48,357 bases of DNA from Deltaproteobacteria bacterium (GCA_020353155.1 CP070689.1:2620758-2669114); one strand, 5' to 3'; counted from the stretch's first letter, positions 25,483 through 34,639 are shown. Numbers and translations: made by a program. The notes: generated by a model not told the origin, from the letters alone.

Positions 25483-27312
25483 CTAGAACTCTGCCTCTTC
25501 CTCCAGCTTAGCCAATTCCTCGAATCTAATATCGAGTCCGAGAACTCCTACGATATCGTCTGCCGCATCGCGAATGGGTGCTGATACCGTTATGCACAAA
25601 GCCCCTGTATAGATGGATTTGTAAAAATCTGTAATGTGAACCTTGCCATCCTTGATTGGATTAACAAACCAGTCGCGATCAGAGAGATCTTCCCCAACTT
25701 GCGCTTTCTCATACTTGGCACGATCAGAAATGTGAGTAATATTTCTGGTAGTTTTGATCCCTTCGCGGTCGGTGACATAGATGTATTGGATAAAGGGATT
25801 GAGATCCAGAAGACTCTGGAGCACTGGTTCTTGACGGGTGGGGTCCATTGATTTGATCTCATCGGACTCCACCACTTCCTCCACAAGGTGAGCTGCCAGC
25901 CCATGGGCCTGCTGTTTAAGCAAGTCGAACTCGCTAACAAAATATTCAGGGAGATACTGGCGGGCCCATTGTTCCATCTCTTTGCGCGAGATACTGGTAA
26001 CTCGACCTCCGTCATATTCCTGCATGATTCTTTTGTGAATCTTGACTATGCCGGGATGGCGTTTGCTAATGGCGCTCTCTTTTTCTAGTCGGAGACGGCT
26101 GTTGACCCAATAGGCCACGCCAGCAATCCCAGTTTTGTCTGTAATAGTAATGCTCACTGGGCGTTTTAGGATTTTGCCTGTATTGAAAATGTTGTAGATC
26201 TCTTCATTTTTTATGAGACCGTCGGCGTGAATCCCTGCACTGGTGGCATTGAAGTCGCTTCCCACAAAGGGGTAGTTGTGGGGGATTTTATAGCCCAACT
26301 CTTGGGAGAAATAGTTGGCTATGTCGGTAATGGCGGTGGTATCTATGCCGTTGTCGTGACCCATTAGGCTGATGTGTTCGATGATGAGCCCTTCTATTGG
26401 GGCATTGCCCGTTCGTTCGCCAAAGCCCAAGAGAGTGCCGTTTGCGGCACAGCAGCCATAGAGCCAGGCGGTAGTGGCATTGATCAGCACCTTGTGAAAG
26501 TCATTGTGGCCATGCCACTCAAGAAGTTTACCCGGCACCCCAGCATCGTCTATCATTGCCCTGACCAGCTTAGGAACAGACCGCGGCAAGGCGGCGCCCG
26601 GGTAGGTCACACCAAAGCCGAGGGTGTCGCAAAGACGGATTTTGATATCTATTGAGGTCTCCTCCCTCAGTTTCATAAGTTCAATGGCAAAGGGCACGCA
26701 AAAACCGTAAATGTCAGAGCGTGTAATGTCCTCAAAATGACAGCGCGGAGTAATTCCTTTGTCCAGAGCAGCCCGGACAATTGCCAGATATTTCTCCATT
26801 ATCTTGGGTCTGGTACTGTTGAGCTTGTAGAAAATGTGGTAGTCGGAGACCGAGGTGAGAATTCCCGTCTCTCTGAGTCCCATCTCCAGAACCAAATCCA
26901 GATCTTGCTCAACTGCCCTAATCCAGGCAGTGATCTCAGGATACTGGTATCCCTTAACCAAGCAGCGTTCAACCGATTCTCTATCACGATTGCTGTAAAG
27001 GAAAAATTCAGTCTGCCTGATCACACCGTTTGGCCCGCTGAGTCGATGCAATAGATCGAAAATGGTCTCTATTTGTTGAACCGTATAGGGAGGTCTAGCT
27101 TGCTGACCGTCACGAAAAGTGGTGTCAGTAATTAGCAACTCTTCAGCCGGGTCAATGGAGATCAGTTTGTGGTCGAAATCTATTCGGCTTATCTGCTCGT
27201 AGGGAAATACCTCTCTTTGAAGATTTGGTTCGGGTACATCGTGGAGTCGATAAACCCAAAATTTACTGTGCTGATGTTCCAATACCCTTTTGTGTTTGTT
27301 CCACCGTGCCAT
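25483..27312 (-). CDS. HMGL-family (homocitrate/isopropylmalate synthase-like) enzyme fused to a Cache sensor domain
   Basis: The 609-residue protein starts with about 450 residues of a DRE-TIM metallolyase: LLITDTTFRDGQQA (metal and acid/base residues), WHGHNDFHKVLINA, and GFGERTGNAPIEGL; the chain also includes a LeuA-like helical stretch after the barrel (ATSAGIHADGLIKN). Residues about 475-609 form a Cache-type sensor fold: PFIQYIYVTDREG, DWFVNPIKDGKVHITDFYKS, ITVSAPIRDAADDIVGVLGLDI. There is no membrane segment, so the Cache domain is cytoplasmic. Claisen condensation of acetyl-CoA with a 2-oxoacid is the likely chemistry, with small-molecule control by the C-terminal domain; substrate and effector are unknown. 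ATG with AGGTG five bases in front. Confidence 0.8.
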   Translation of the reverse strand: MARWNKHKRVLEHQHSKFWVYRLHDVPEPNLQREVFPYEQISRIDFDHKLISIDPAEELLITDTTFRDGQQARPPYTVQQIETIFDLLHRLSGPNGVIRQTEFFLYSNRDRESVERCLVKGYQYPEITAWIRAVEQDLDLVLEMGLRETGILTSVSDYHIFYKLNSTRPKIMEKYLAIVRAALDKGITPRCHFEDITRSDIYGFCVPFAIELMKLREETSIDIKIRLCDTLGFGVTYPGAALPRSVPKLVRAMIDDAGVPGKLLEWHGHNDFHKVLINATTAWLYGCCAANGTLLGFGERTGNAPIEGLIIEHISLMGHDNGIDTTAITDIANYFSQELGYKIPHNYPFVGSDFNATSAGIHADGLIKNEEIYNIFNTGKILKRPVSITITDKTGIAGVAYWVNSRLRLEKESAISKRHPGIVKIHKRIMQEYDGGRVTSISRKEMEQWARQYLPEYFVSEFDLLKQQAHGLAAHLVEEVVESDEIKSMDPTRQEPVLQSLLDLNPFIQYIYVTDREGIKTTRNITHISDRAKYEKAQVGEDLSDRDWFVNPIKDGKVHITDFYKSIYTGALCITVSAPIRDAADDIVGVLGLDIRFEELAKLEEEAEF

Positions 27313-27396
27313 GATTTCACCTGCGTGAAAAAAGTGTCTTGTCTAAGATTGCCCCTGAATTATTCGGGTTAGGAGGCAACCTGCGTGTGAAGCCGC

Positions 27397-27426
27397 ATGT
27401 TAAGGGACAATTCTCCGAATTGTCAA
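27397..27426 (-). promoter_or_regulatory. Promoter with overlapping palindromic operator before the HMGL-Cache gene
   Basis: Minus-strand TTGACA (27426-27421), 18-base spacer, TAACAT (27402-27397). A perfect inverted repeat GACAATTC-TCC-GAATTGTC fills the spacer and half the -35 (27406-27424), as for a repressor site. An AT-rich stretch precedes the -35. Confidence 0.5.
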
Positions 27427-27446
27427 TATTTTATTATAACCGAACA

Positions 27447-27735
27447 CTTAACAGCTGGCAGCCGGCAGCCAGCTGTTAAGTCATTACGCTACGCTGTCAT
27501 TATGCCTTCGGCGTCATTTATGGTCATTTCTAGTCATTTCTTCGCGCTCGCTGCGCTCCGCTCAAGCCCGCAAGCGGGTTCCCTGTTAGCCATTGCCGTC
27601 ATTCGAGGTCACTAATTGTAACGACATAATGACCTACTGATCTAATGACAACCAATGACAGCGAAGCTTAATGACGGTGTGCCGAGTGACGCGAAGCAAA
27701 TGAACAAATTCTTGCCTGCTGCATGCTGCCTGCTG
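27447..27735. repeat. Word-repeat region: 13-bp hairpin plus GTCATT/AATGAC words
   Basis: At 27447-27480 arms CTTAACAGCTGGC and GCCAGCTGTTAAG enclose AGCCGGCA. It is followed by GTCATT(A/T) words at 27479-27540 and their complements AATGAC at about 27638-27680, with a GCCCGC/GCGGGT hairpin between, and CTGCCTGCTGCATGCTGCCTGCTG-type words near 27715-27735. The 425-bp gap upstream of aspS' stop contains no gene. Confidence 0.7.
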
Positions 27736-27737
27736 AA

Positions 27738-29546
27738 CTAGCCTGGGAGATCAAGCTTGAGGGAAAGCTCCAGGAGTTGCTCCAAGCTCACACTCTCGGG
27801 GGCTTGAGTCATTGGACAAGCGGCTTTCTGGGTCTTGGGGAAGGCGATGACATCACGAATTGAATCCGCACCGCACATGAGCATGACAAGTCGATCAAAA
27901 CCAAGTGCAATGCCTCCGTGGGGTGGCGCACCATATTTGAGAGCATCCAGCATGAAGCCGAACTTGTGCTGGGCTTCATCTTCTTCAATTCCCAGGGCTT
28001 TGAATACTTGCTGCTGAAGATCATGGTCGTGAATACGAATACTACCGCCACCGATCTCGTTGCCGTTTAAGACCAGATCGTAAGCGCGACTGCGGACCTT
28101 CTCAGGTTGAGTGCCGAGAATCTCAAGGTCTTGTTCTGCCGGGGAGGTAAATGGATGATGGACAGCGACGTAACGCTTTGCTGCAAGGTCATATTCCAAT
28201 AAGGGGAAATGGGTAATCCAGGTGAAACAATACTGTTTATCAGCCAAAAGATTGAGACGACGACCGAAGTGACCTCGAAGGATGTCCAAAGTTGGATTTA
28301 CCACCTTAGACTCTCCCGCCACAAAAAGAATTAAGTCCCCGGGCTCGAGGCCGGCGGTTTTGGCAAGGAGATCTTTTTCGCCGTCGGAGAGGTTTTTGGC
28401 AACCGGCCCTTGCCAATTATTTTCTTGCACTTTGATCCAGGCCACACCCTGGGCACCAGTTTGCACATCATAATGGTTGGCCAGGTTGTCCTTGCCCTGC
28501 ATCTTGTCAAGGTCACTGCGGGGCAAGATTGCTTGGCCCTTAAGGTTGAGAGCCTTGACCATACCCCCCGCTTCAATCAACTGAGCAAAGACTCGAAAGT
28601 TGCTATTGGCGAAGACCGGGGTCACATCCACCAGTTCCATGCCAAAGCGGATGTCAGGCTTGTCTGTCCCATAGCGGGCAATGGCTTCATCGTAGGTAAG
28701 GCGGGCAAAGGGAATCTCAAGTTTGTGACCGAGAACTTTTTCAAACAAATGCTGCAGTAATCCCTCGGTGATTTGGAAAATCTGCTCCTCATTAACGAAA
28801 GCCATCTCCATATCAACCTGAGTAAATTCAGGTTGACGATCAGCGCGGAGGTCTTCGTCGCGGAAACACCTGACGATTTGATAATAGCGGTCGAAGCCGG
28901 CCATCATTAAGAGTTGTTTGAACAGTTGGGGCGATTGCGGCAGGGCATAAAACTTTCCTGGGTTAACTCGGCTGGGAACAAGGTAGTCACGAGCCCCTTC
29001 AGGAGTGCTTCTGGTCAATACCGGAGTCTCCACCTCTAAGAAACCACTGTCATTCATATACTGGCGCACAGCCTGGGCAGCGTGATGGCGTCTGAGTAAG
29101 TTCTGAAAGATGTGAGGACGACGGAGATCCAAAAAACGATAGCGCAGTCTCAAATTTTCACCGGCGTCTACATCGGGTTCTACTTGGAAGGGAGGAGTTA
29201 GGGAGGTATTAAAGAGGCGATATTCATCCACCATAACCTCAATTTCCCCTGTCTTCAATTTGGGATTAATCATGCCCTCTGGTCGCAAACGTACTTCGCC
29301 GCGGGCTCCAATAACGTGCTCGGGTCGAAGAGCGTGAGCACGGTGATGTGCTTGTGCATTGCGCTGAGGATCGAACACTACTTGGGTGATACCGGCCCGG
29401 TCACGGAGATCTATAAAGATGAGACCCCCGTGATCGCGACGCCGCTGAACCCAACCCATGAGGGTGACCTTAGAGCCGGTATGGTCGGGACCAAGAGTGC
29501 AGCAGTCGTGAGTGCGTTCCCAGTCACCTAAAGAGTCCAAACTCAT
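27738..29546 (-). CDS. aspS: Aspartyl-tRNA synthetase, bacterial type
   Basis: Charges tRNA-Asp. The N-terminal OB fold (KVTLMGWVQRRRDHGGLIFIDLRDRAGITQVVF), class II motif 2 (FRDEDLRADRQPEFTQVDME), the bacterial GAD insertion and motif 3 (GIALGFDRLVMLMCGADSIRDVIAFPKTQKAACPMTQAP) are all present. The longest frame begins at 29618 but the first 24 residues (MGCEIND...) come from the word-repeat array; the ATG at 29546 (MSLDSL) has AAAGGT in front and is the better start, giving 602 residues. hisS lies immediately upstream on the same strand, 82 bases away, with the repeat array between. The two may share a transcript. Confidence 0.95.
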   Translation of the reverse strand: MSLDSLGDWERTHDCCTLGPDHTGSKVTLMGWVQRRRDHGGLIFIDLRDRAGITQVVFDPQRNAQAHHRAHALRPEHVIGARGEVRLRPEGMINPKLKTGEIEVMVDEYRLFNTSLTPPFQVEPDVDAGENLRLRYRFLDLRRPHIFQNLLRRHHAAQAVRQYMNDSGFLEVETPVLTRSTPEGARDYLVPSRVNPGKFYALPQSPQLFKQLLMMAGFDRYYQIVRCFRDEDLRADRQPEFTQVDMEMAFVNEEQIFQITEGLLQHLFEKVLGHKLEIPFARLTYDEAIARYGTDKPDIRFGMELVDVTPVFANSNFRVFAQLIEAGGMVKALNLKGQAILPRSDLDKMQGKDNLANHYDVQTGAQGVAWIKVQENNWQGPVAKNLSDGEKDLLAKTAGLEPGDLILFVAGESKVVNPTLDILRGHFGRRLNLLADKQYCFTWITHFPLLEYDLAAKRYVAVHHPFTSPAEQDLEILGTQPEKVRSRAYDLVLNGNEIGGGSIRIHDHDLQQQVFKALGIEEDEAQHKFGFMLDALKYGAPPHGGIALGFDRLVMLMCGADSIRDVIAFPKTQKAACPMTQAPESVSLEQLLELSLKLDLPG

Positions 29547-29572
29547 ATAATACCTTTCCCAATTTGCCAAAA

Positions 29573-29636
29573 AGATGTGAGATGTGGGCGGAATCGAGTC
29601 ATTGATCTCACATCCCACATCTCATATCTCACATCT
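29573..29636. repeat. Word-repeat array (AGATGTGAG class) between hisS and aspS
   Basis: Left arm 29573-29588 AGATGTGAGATGTGGG; right arm 29605-29636 holds CCCACATCTCATATCTCACATCT-like complements (written in two parts: CCCACATCTCATATCT and CTCACATCT). They form a hairpin with one mismatch. The right arm overlaps the last codons of hisS (stop at 29629). Confidence 0.8.
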
Positions 29637-30894
29637 CTAACTTGAATCTTTGTAGTAATTCCTCAACTATTTTTTTTAAAGAAATCTCTTCCTGGGTTGA
29701 AGCGTCCATGTCTCGCAGCAATGCAGCACCTTTTGCCAGTTCATCATCGCCTAGAATAAGCACATGGGTGGCGTCAAGCTTATCAGCTCTTCGCATTTGG
29801 GCCTTGAGACTTTTCGACTCGTAGTCCATCTCCACAGAAAGGCCACTTAGTCTGAGTTCCTGGACAAGGGAAAATCCTTTCTTCTTGGCTTCTTCTCCCA
29901 GGCAGGCCACGAATAGATTATGCGAGTCCGTTGCTGCCCCAGCTTTGTCATCCAGGAGCAAGATCAGTCGTTCCATGCCGATGGCAAAACCAGTGCCAGG
30001 CAAGTCGGGTCCTCCCAATGCCTTCATCAGACCATCGTAGCGGCCTCCCCCTCCGACTGCATCCTGGGCGCCCAGGTGTGGAGTAATGGCTTCAAAGGTA
30101 GTCCTGGTGTAATAGTCCAGGCCGCGCACCATGAAAGGATCAATAGTGTAAGCGACAGCCAGACTGTCCAGATGATCCCTAACACCCTGGAAGTTTTTTT
30201 CACATTCATGGCAGAGATGATCTAGAAGCACTGGCGCATTTTCCACCAACTTGCCACAAGAATCCACTTTGCAGTCGAAGATGCGGAGCGGATTGGTAAG
30301 CCTGCGCCGTTTACAGTCTGCACAGAGCTTGTCGCTGACCCCTTCCAGATAGTCGGCCAGAGACTGTCGGAAAGGCAGCCTACAGTCAGGACAACCCATG
30401 GAGTTGATGTGTAGTTTGATGTCGGGTATCTTTAGCGCCTCCAAGAATACAAGGAGCATGTAGATAACTTCAGCGTCAACCATGGGGTCATCCATGGCAA
30501 AAACTTCCACGTTGATCTGGTGAAACTGCCGGTATCTCCCTTTTTGGGGCCGTTCATGGCGGAACATCGGTCCCATGGTGTAGAATTTGCGCATGGCTGG
30601 CTGTAAATGTAATTTGTGCTCAATAAATGCTCGGACAACCGAGGCAGTAGCCTCGGGCCTCAGGGTGAGGAGTTGTCCGTTGCGGTCGGGGAATGTGTAC
30701 ATCTCTTTTTCGACAATATCAGTGGTCTCCCCAATGCTGCGGGCAAAGAGTTCGGTTTTCTCAAGAATGGGTATTCTTATTTCCTGAAAATTAAAGTTAG
30801 AGAAGATCCTCCTGGCAACTGACTCTACCAGTTGCCATTTGCCGACCACATCGGGAAGAATGTCATTTATTCCTTTTATTGCCTTGATTGCCAC
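29629..30894 (-). CDS. hisS: Histidyl-tRNA synthetase
   Basis: Charges tRNA-His. The 421-residue product has class II motif 1 and 2 features (LRPEATASVVRAFIEHKL, GPMFRHERPQKGRYRQFHQINVEVF), the histidine-binding signature PFMVRGLDYYTRTTFEAI (HisA), and motif 3 FAIGMERLILLL, then the anticodon-binding domain. An extra cysteine set (CPDCRLPF, CADCKRR, CDKL-like and CHECEKNF) in the insertion suggests a zinc-binding insertion as in many bacterial HisRS proteins of this type. The start is GTG at 30894 with AAGGTGGAG in front. A promoter lies at 30926-30954. Confidence 0.95.
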   Translation of the reverse strand: MAIKAIKGINDILPDVVGKWQLVESVARRIFSNFNFQEIRIPILEKTELFARSIGETTDIVEKEMYTFPDRNGQLLTLRPEATASVVRAFIEHKLHLQPAMRKFYTMGPMFRHERPQKGRYRQFHQINVEVFAMDDPMVDAEVIYMLLVFLEALKIPDIKLHINSMGCPDCRLPFRQSLADYLEGVSDKLCADCKRRRLTNPLRIFDCKVDSCGKLVENAPVLLDHLCHECEKNFQGVRDHLDSLAVAYTIDPFMVRGLDYYTRTTFEAITPHLGAQDAVGGGGRYDGLMKALGGPDLPGTGFAIGMERLILLLDDKAGAATDSHNLFVACLGEEAKKKGFSLVQELRLSGLSVEMDYESKSLKAQMRRADKLDATHVLILGDDELAKGAALLRDMDASTQEEISLKKIVEELLQRFKLEM

Positions 30895-30925
30895 GACTAC
30901 TCCACCTTAAAAGGGTAAACAAATT

Positions 30926-30954
30926 TTGATACTTAATCGACTGGCTAAAGTCAA
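30926..30954 (-). promoter_or_regulatory. Sigma70-like promoter of hisS-aspS
   Basis: Minus-strand TTGACT (30954-30949), 17-base spacer, TATCAA (30931-30926), about 30 bases before the GTG start of hisS. Confidence 0.5.
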
Positions 30955-31032
30955 GGAAAAATCCATGCAGCAAGGATTCTGCAGCACTCCTATAACCATC
31001 CCAGGTCTGCGTAAAAGCCGCAAAGGAATTAT

Positions 31033-31145
31033 CAGGAGTCAGGAGCCATAAGTTATTGAGTCATTTCTATAACCTCCTAGATTCTTACTACGGGCTACTT
31101 CTTCTAGCCTTTGAGCCTTGTGCCCTGACCCTTAAGCCTTGCACC
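31033..31145. repeat. Word-repeat array (CAGGAGT; AGCCTT words)
   Basis: CAGGAGTCAGGAGCC at 31033-31047 and AGCCTTTGAGCCTTGTGCCC then AAGCCTTGCACC at 31106-31145. The remaining 395-bp gap between hisS and the plus-strand hypothetical gene contains no other structure I can see. Confidence 0.6.
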
Positions 31146-31289
31146 TTTTTTTCTCTAGAGATTAGCATTGCGTAAAGGACCCTATTGAGATAAGCTTTAA
31201 TTACAAGCCTCTGTAGCCCATTCCTGCCAGGAGCTGGATCCTGCCGGTGTTAATGTCTGCTTAAAGCCTTTTAATTAAGGAGTAAAACC

Positions 31290-31787
31290 ATGGTACCACC
31301 TTTTGACTCCGACTCCGATGAAAGAGAGAAGCCTAGCTGGCGTGAAATAGACCGGAGACGAGACCGAAGTCGCCACGTAAGCCGTGATGATCGCAGCAAA
31401 AAGGAGAAGTCCCTCCGTTCCACCTGGGCCAAGGAACAATACCTGAAGGAAGTGGACAAGTTGTTCACAGGAAAAAAAGGAGGCAAAGAGCACAAGACAG
31501 CTTTGAATGCAATCCACCGCAACTATGGAAGCAACAAGTTTGCCAGTTCGGTTAAGAAATATCTGCAAAAATATGGGGTCCCCGACGACTGGAGCACCTT
31601 AATGCTTTTGCTGGATTACAAGGATGAAGAAGTTCTGGTGCAGGTCATAGAGGTGATGAAAGCTCTTGCCCCGGAACGGACCGCCATAGAAAGACATGGT
31701 TTCAAGGACAAGTTGGAAATCCTCTCTTTTACCGCCTCGAGCTCGCAGATCATCTCTTTGGTCGAAAGTGTTTTAAAGGAATTGTAG
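31290..31787 (+). CDS. Conserved-looking hypothetical protein upstream of polA
   Basis: I do not recognise a domain. The 165-residue product has a strongly charged N-terminal third (SDEREKPSWREIDRRRDRSRHVSRDDRSKKEK), probably disordered, then a helical C-terminal part (YLKEVDKLFTGKKGGKEHKTALNAIHRNYGS... to LVESVLKEL) with alternating charged and leucine residues. No cysteine, signal peptide or membrane helix. It has a perfect AAGGAG seven bases before ATG, and its stop is six bases before the polA start codon, so the two are translationally coupled. A DNA-related or nucleoid role is only a guess from position and charge. Confidence 0.75.
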   Translation: MVPPFDSDSDEREKPSWREIDRRRDRSRHVSRDDRSKKEKSLRSTWAKEQYLKEVDKLFTGKKGGKEHKTALNAIHRNYGSNKFASSVKKYLQKYGVPDDWSTLMLLLDYKDEEVLVQVIEVMKALAPERTAIERHGFKDKLEILSFTASSSQIISLVESVLKEL

Positions 31788-31793
31788 CAAACC

Positions 31794-34487
31794 ATGTCCG
31801 CAAAAGAGTCTACACTTTATCTCATAGACGGTAGCGCTTATATTTACAGGGCCTTTTATGCTGTCCGTCACTTGAGTACCTCCTCAGGAATTCCTACCAA
31901 CGCGGTCTACGGATTTCTTGGCATGCTCAATAAGATCCTCAGGGAGAAGGGGCCCAGCCACATAGCCATTGCCCTTGATGCACCGGGACCAACCTTTCGC
32001 CACGACCTCAGCCCCGATTACAAGGCAACTCGTCCTAAAATGCCAGAGGACTTGGCTCAGCAGATTCCATTCATAAAAAGGCTGATTGAGGTTTTAGGCA
32101 TATCCAGCATAGAGATTCCCGGATATGAAGCCGATGACATCATTGGTACTCTTGCAACCTGGGCCAGCGGGCAGGGCGCGAAAGTGGTAATTGTCTCGGG
32201 AGATAAGGATCTGTTGCAGCTGGTGACGCCACAAATACAAATGTGGGATACCATGAAAGATGAGGTTTTTGGACCAGAAGAGGTGGAAGAAAAGTTCGGA
32301 GTCCCCCCTGGCCAGCTGGTTGAAGTAATGGGATTGGCTGGAGATAGCAGCGATAATATTCCTGGGGTGCCCGGAGTAGGTCCAAAGACGGCTCAAAGGC
32401 TGATAAAAGAATTCGGCAGTATTGATAAACTACTATCCCAACTGGAGAGGATCCCCAGAGAAAAAGAACGGGAGAAAATTCAAGCTCACGCCGAGCAGGC
32501 CAAAATGTCACGGGAACTGGCCGAGATTAAATGCGATGTTCCCCTGGCAAAGGACTGGGAGCAGCTGGAGTTGGGCGATAGTGATCGGTTGGGTCTGGTA
32601 GAGTTATACCGGGAGCTGGAATTTAAGAAATTCCTCCAACAGCTGGATGAAGAAAAAGACACCCAAGAGTCCGAAGCGATGAGGGCCGACTATAAGCTTG
32701 TTACTTCCCTAGAAGCACTGGAAAAGCTAATTTCCCGTAGTACAAAGAGCCAGAGGGTCGCCATAAGTGTGATGACTACAGAAGAGAATTATTTTGAGTC
32801 TGACCTTGTAGGTATAGCTCTAGCCTGGGAAGGGGAAAGGGGTTGCCACTACGTTCCCCTTGGTCAGGTTTCTAAGTCTAGCCCTACCCAATTTTCCCCC
32901 TCTTCAGTATTGAGGTTGCTGGCTACAGTCCTTGCCGATTCCGATGTTGACAAAGTTATCCACAATAGCAAAAAGGCTTGGACCGTCTTTAAAAGACTAG
33001 GTATTGAGTTGTCGTCCATCCACTTCGATCCTATGTTGGCCGCTTATGTATTGGACCCAGGCAAGAGGGTGCAAGAGTTAGAGGCCATAGCAAAAGAATA
33101 CCTCAACAAGTCACTGGTTTCTTATGATGATTTGGTGGGTACCGGCAAAAACAGGCAAGCCCTGGTCGATCTGCCGGTGGAGCAACTTCTCTCCTATGCC
33201 GGCGATCAAGCTGTTTATTCCCTGCAATTAGCCACTTCTCTGGAGGAAAAGATCAAAGCCGCCAACCAGACCATCCTATTTAGAGACATTGAAATTCCGC
33301 TCGTCCGAGTGCTGGCCCGCATGGAGATGAAGGGGGTAAAGGTCGATGTGGGGCGCCTGGAGGATCTAGATAGGGACTTTAGTGCTCGCCTGGAGGAGAT
33401 CGTCGAAAGGATTTACCATTTGGCCGGGGAGAGCTTTAACATAAATTCACCGCAACAGTTAGGACAAATTCTTTTTGATAAATTGGCTTTGCCCATGGGT
33501 AAGAAAACCAAGACTGGTTATTCTACCTCCATGGAGGTGCTTTCGGCACTTGCACCTTACCATCTTCTACCCAGGGAAGTGCTCAATTACAGAAGTCTCA
33601 CAAAGCTAAAGAATACCTACGTTGATACTCTACCGCGAATGGTAAACCGAGATACCGGTCGAATACATACGTCCTACAACCAAACCGCTACAGTGACGGG
33701 CAGACTGAGCTCCAGCGAGCCGAATCTTCAAAATATCCCGGTGCGTACTGAAGAGGGAAGAGAAATCCGTCGTGCCTTTGTGGCTGACACGGGTCATTTA
33801 TTGATTTCAGCGGACTATTCTCAAATTGAATTGAGAATCCTGGCCCATTATTCCAAAGACAGAGCGCTGATTGACGCCTTCCAGAAAGGTGAGGACGTGC
33901 ACCTTCTTACGGCGGTGGAGATTTTTGAGGTGGAACCCCACGAGGTTACCGCCGAATTGAGGCGGCAGGCAAAGACCATAAACTTCGGCATCATCTATGG
34001 TATGAGCGCATTCAGGCTCGCCAAGGATCTGGGCATACCTCAAAAGAAAGGCCGTCAGATCTTAGAACGTTACTTTGATAGATATGGGGGAGTTCGGTTA
34101 TATATGGAGGAGACCCCGAAGCTGGGGCGTGAACAGGGATTTGTCACCACCCTATTCAATCGCAAGAGATTCCTGCCAGATCTAAAGAGCCGCAACCGCA
34201 ATGTCAGACAGTTCGCGGAAAGAACTGCAATAAATACGCCCATACAGGGCAGTGCCGCTGATATAATCAAAATTGCCATGATTCGGATTGACGCTGAGTT
34301 GGAAAGAAGAACGCTGCCTGCCAGAATGATCATGCAGGTTCACGATGAATTGGTTTTCGAAGTAGAAGCTAGCAGTGCTCAAGATGTGGCGACTCTGGTA
34401 CAGCAAGAGATGGAATCGGTTACCTCCCTAAAAGTTCCTTTGGTGGTGGATGTAGGGATTGGCTCTAATTGGGATGAAGCACATTAG
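31794..34487 (+). CDS. polA: DNA polymerase I with 5'-3' nuclease and inactivated proofreading domain
   Basis: The 897-residue protein has the 5' nuclease (LYLIDGSAYIYRAFYAV, GYEADDIIGT, DSSDNIPGVPGVGPKTAQRL), a 3'-5' exonuclease-like domain and the polymerase (DYSQIELRILAHYS near residue 673, RRQAKTINFGIIYGMSAF, MQVHDELVFEV). In the exonuclease-like domain all four catalytic carboxylates are lost by alignment with E. coli: Asp355-Glu357 (DTE) corresponds to S-V-M near residues 325-327, Asp424 to Ala395, Asp501 to Gln472. So it should polymerise and remove primers or flaps but not proofread, as in Taq-type enzymes. Coupled to the upstream hypothetical gene. Confidence 0.96.
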   Translation: MSAKESTLYLIDGSAYIYRAFYAVRHLSTSSGIPTNAVYGFLGMLNKILREKGPSHIAIALDAPGPTFRHDLSPDYKATRPKMPEDLAQQIPFIKRLIEVLGISSIEIPGYEADDIIGTLATWASGQGAKVVIVSGDKDLLQLVTPQIQMWDTMKDEVFGPEEVEEKFGVPPGQLVEVMGLAGDSSDNIPGVPGVGPKTAQRLIKEFGSIDKLLSQLERIPREKEREKIQAHAEQAKMSRELAEIKCDVPLAKDWEQLELGDSDRLGLVELYRELEFKKFLQQLDEEKDTQESEAMRADYKLVTSLEALEKLISRSTKSQRVAISVMTTEENYFESDLVGIALAWEGERGCHYVPLGQVSKSSPTQFSPSSVLRLLATVLADSDVDKVIHNSKKAWTVFKRLGIELSSIHFDPMLAAYVLDPGKRVQELEAIAKEYLNKSLVSYDDLVGTGKNRQALVDLPVEQLLSYAGDQAVYSLQLATSLEEKIKAANQTILFRDIEIPLVRVLARMEMKGVKVDVGRLEDLDRDFSARLEEIVERIYHLAGESFNINSPQQLGQILFDKLALPMGKKTKTGYSTSMEVLSALAPYHLLPREVLNYRSLTKLKNTYVDTLPRMVNRDTGRIHTSYNQTATVTGRLSSSEPNLQNIPVRTEEGREIRRAFVADTGHLLISADYSQIELRILAHYSKDRALIDAFQKGEDVHLLTAVEIFEVEPHEVTAELRRQAKTINFGIIYGMSAFRLAKDLGIPQKKGRQILERYFDRYGGVRLYMEETPKLGREQGFVTTLFNRKRFLPDLKSRNRNVRQFAERTAINTPIQGSAADIIKIAMIRIDAELERRTLPARMIMQVHDELVFEVEASSAQDVATLVQQEMESVTSLKVPLVVDVGIGSNWDEAH

Positions 34488-34491
34488 GAGG

Positions 34492-34639
34492 AGATTTCGG
34501 ATTTCGGATTGCGGAATGCGGATTGATGAAAGGCGCAGGGCATTTTTCAGCTAGCAGCAGATAGTAGGCAGCGGACAGCAAAAAGAACAACAGTTCTATT
34601 GTTTTTGAACTCCATGCCCCATGCTCTATGCCCTATGCC
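34492..34639. repeat. Word-repeat array cluster after polA
   Basis: Three different word families are side by side: GATTTCGGATTTCGGATTGCGG (as GGATTTC/GGATTGC words, 34492-34525), CAGCTAGCAGCAGATAG and GGCAGCGGACAGC (34548-34579), and CATGCCCCATGCTCTATGCC (34613-34639). The first recurs at 37378-37462, the second at 46415-46440, the third is the complement of 11162-11190. Confidence 0.75.
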
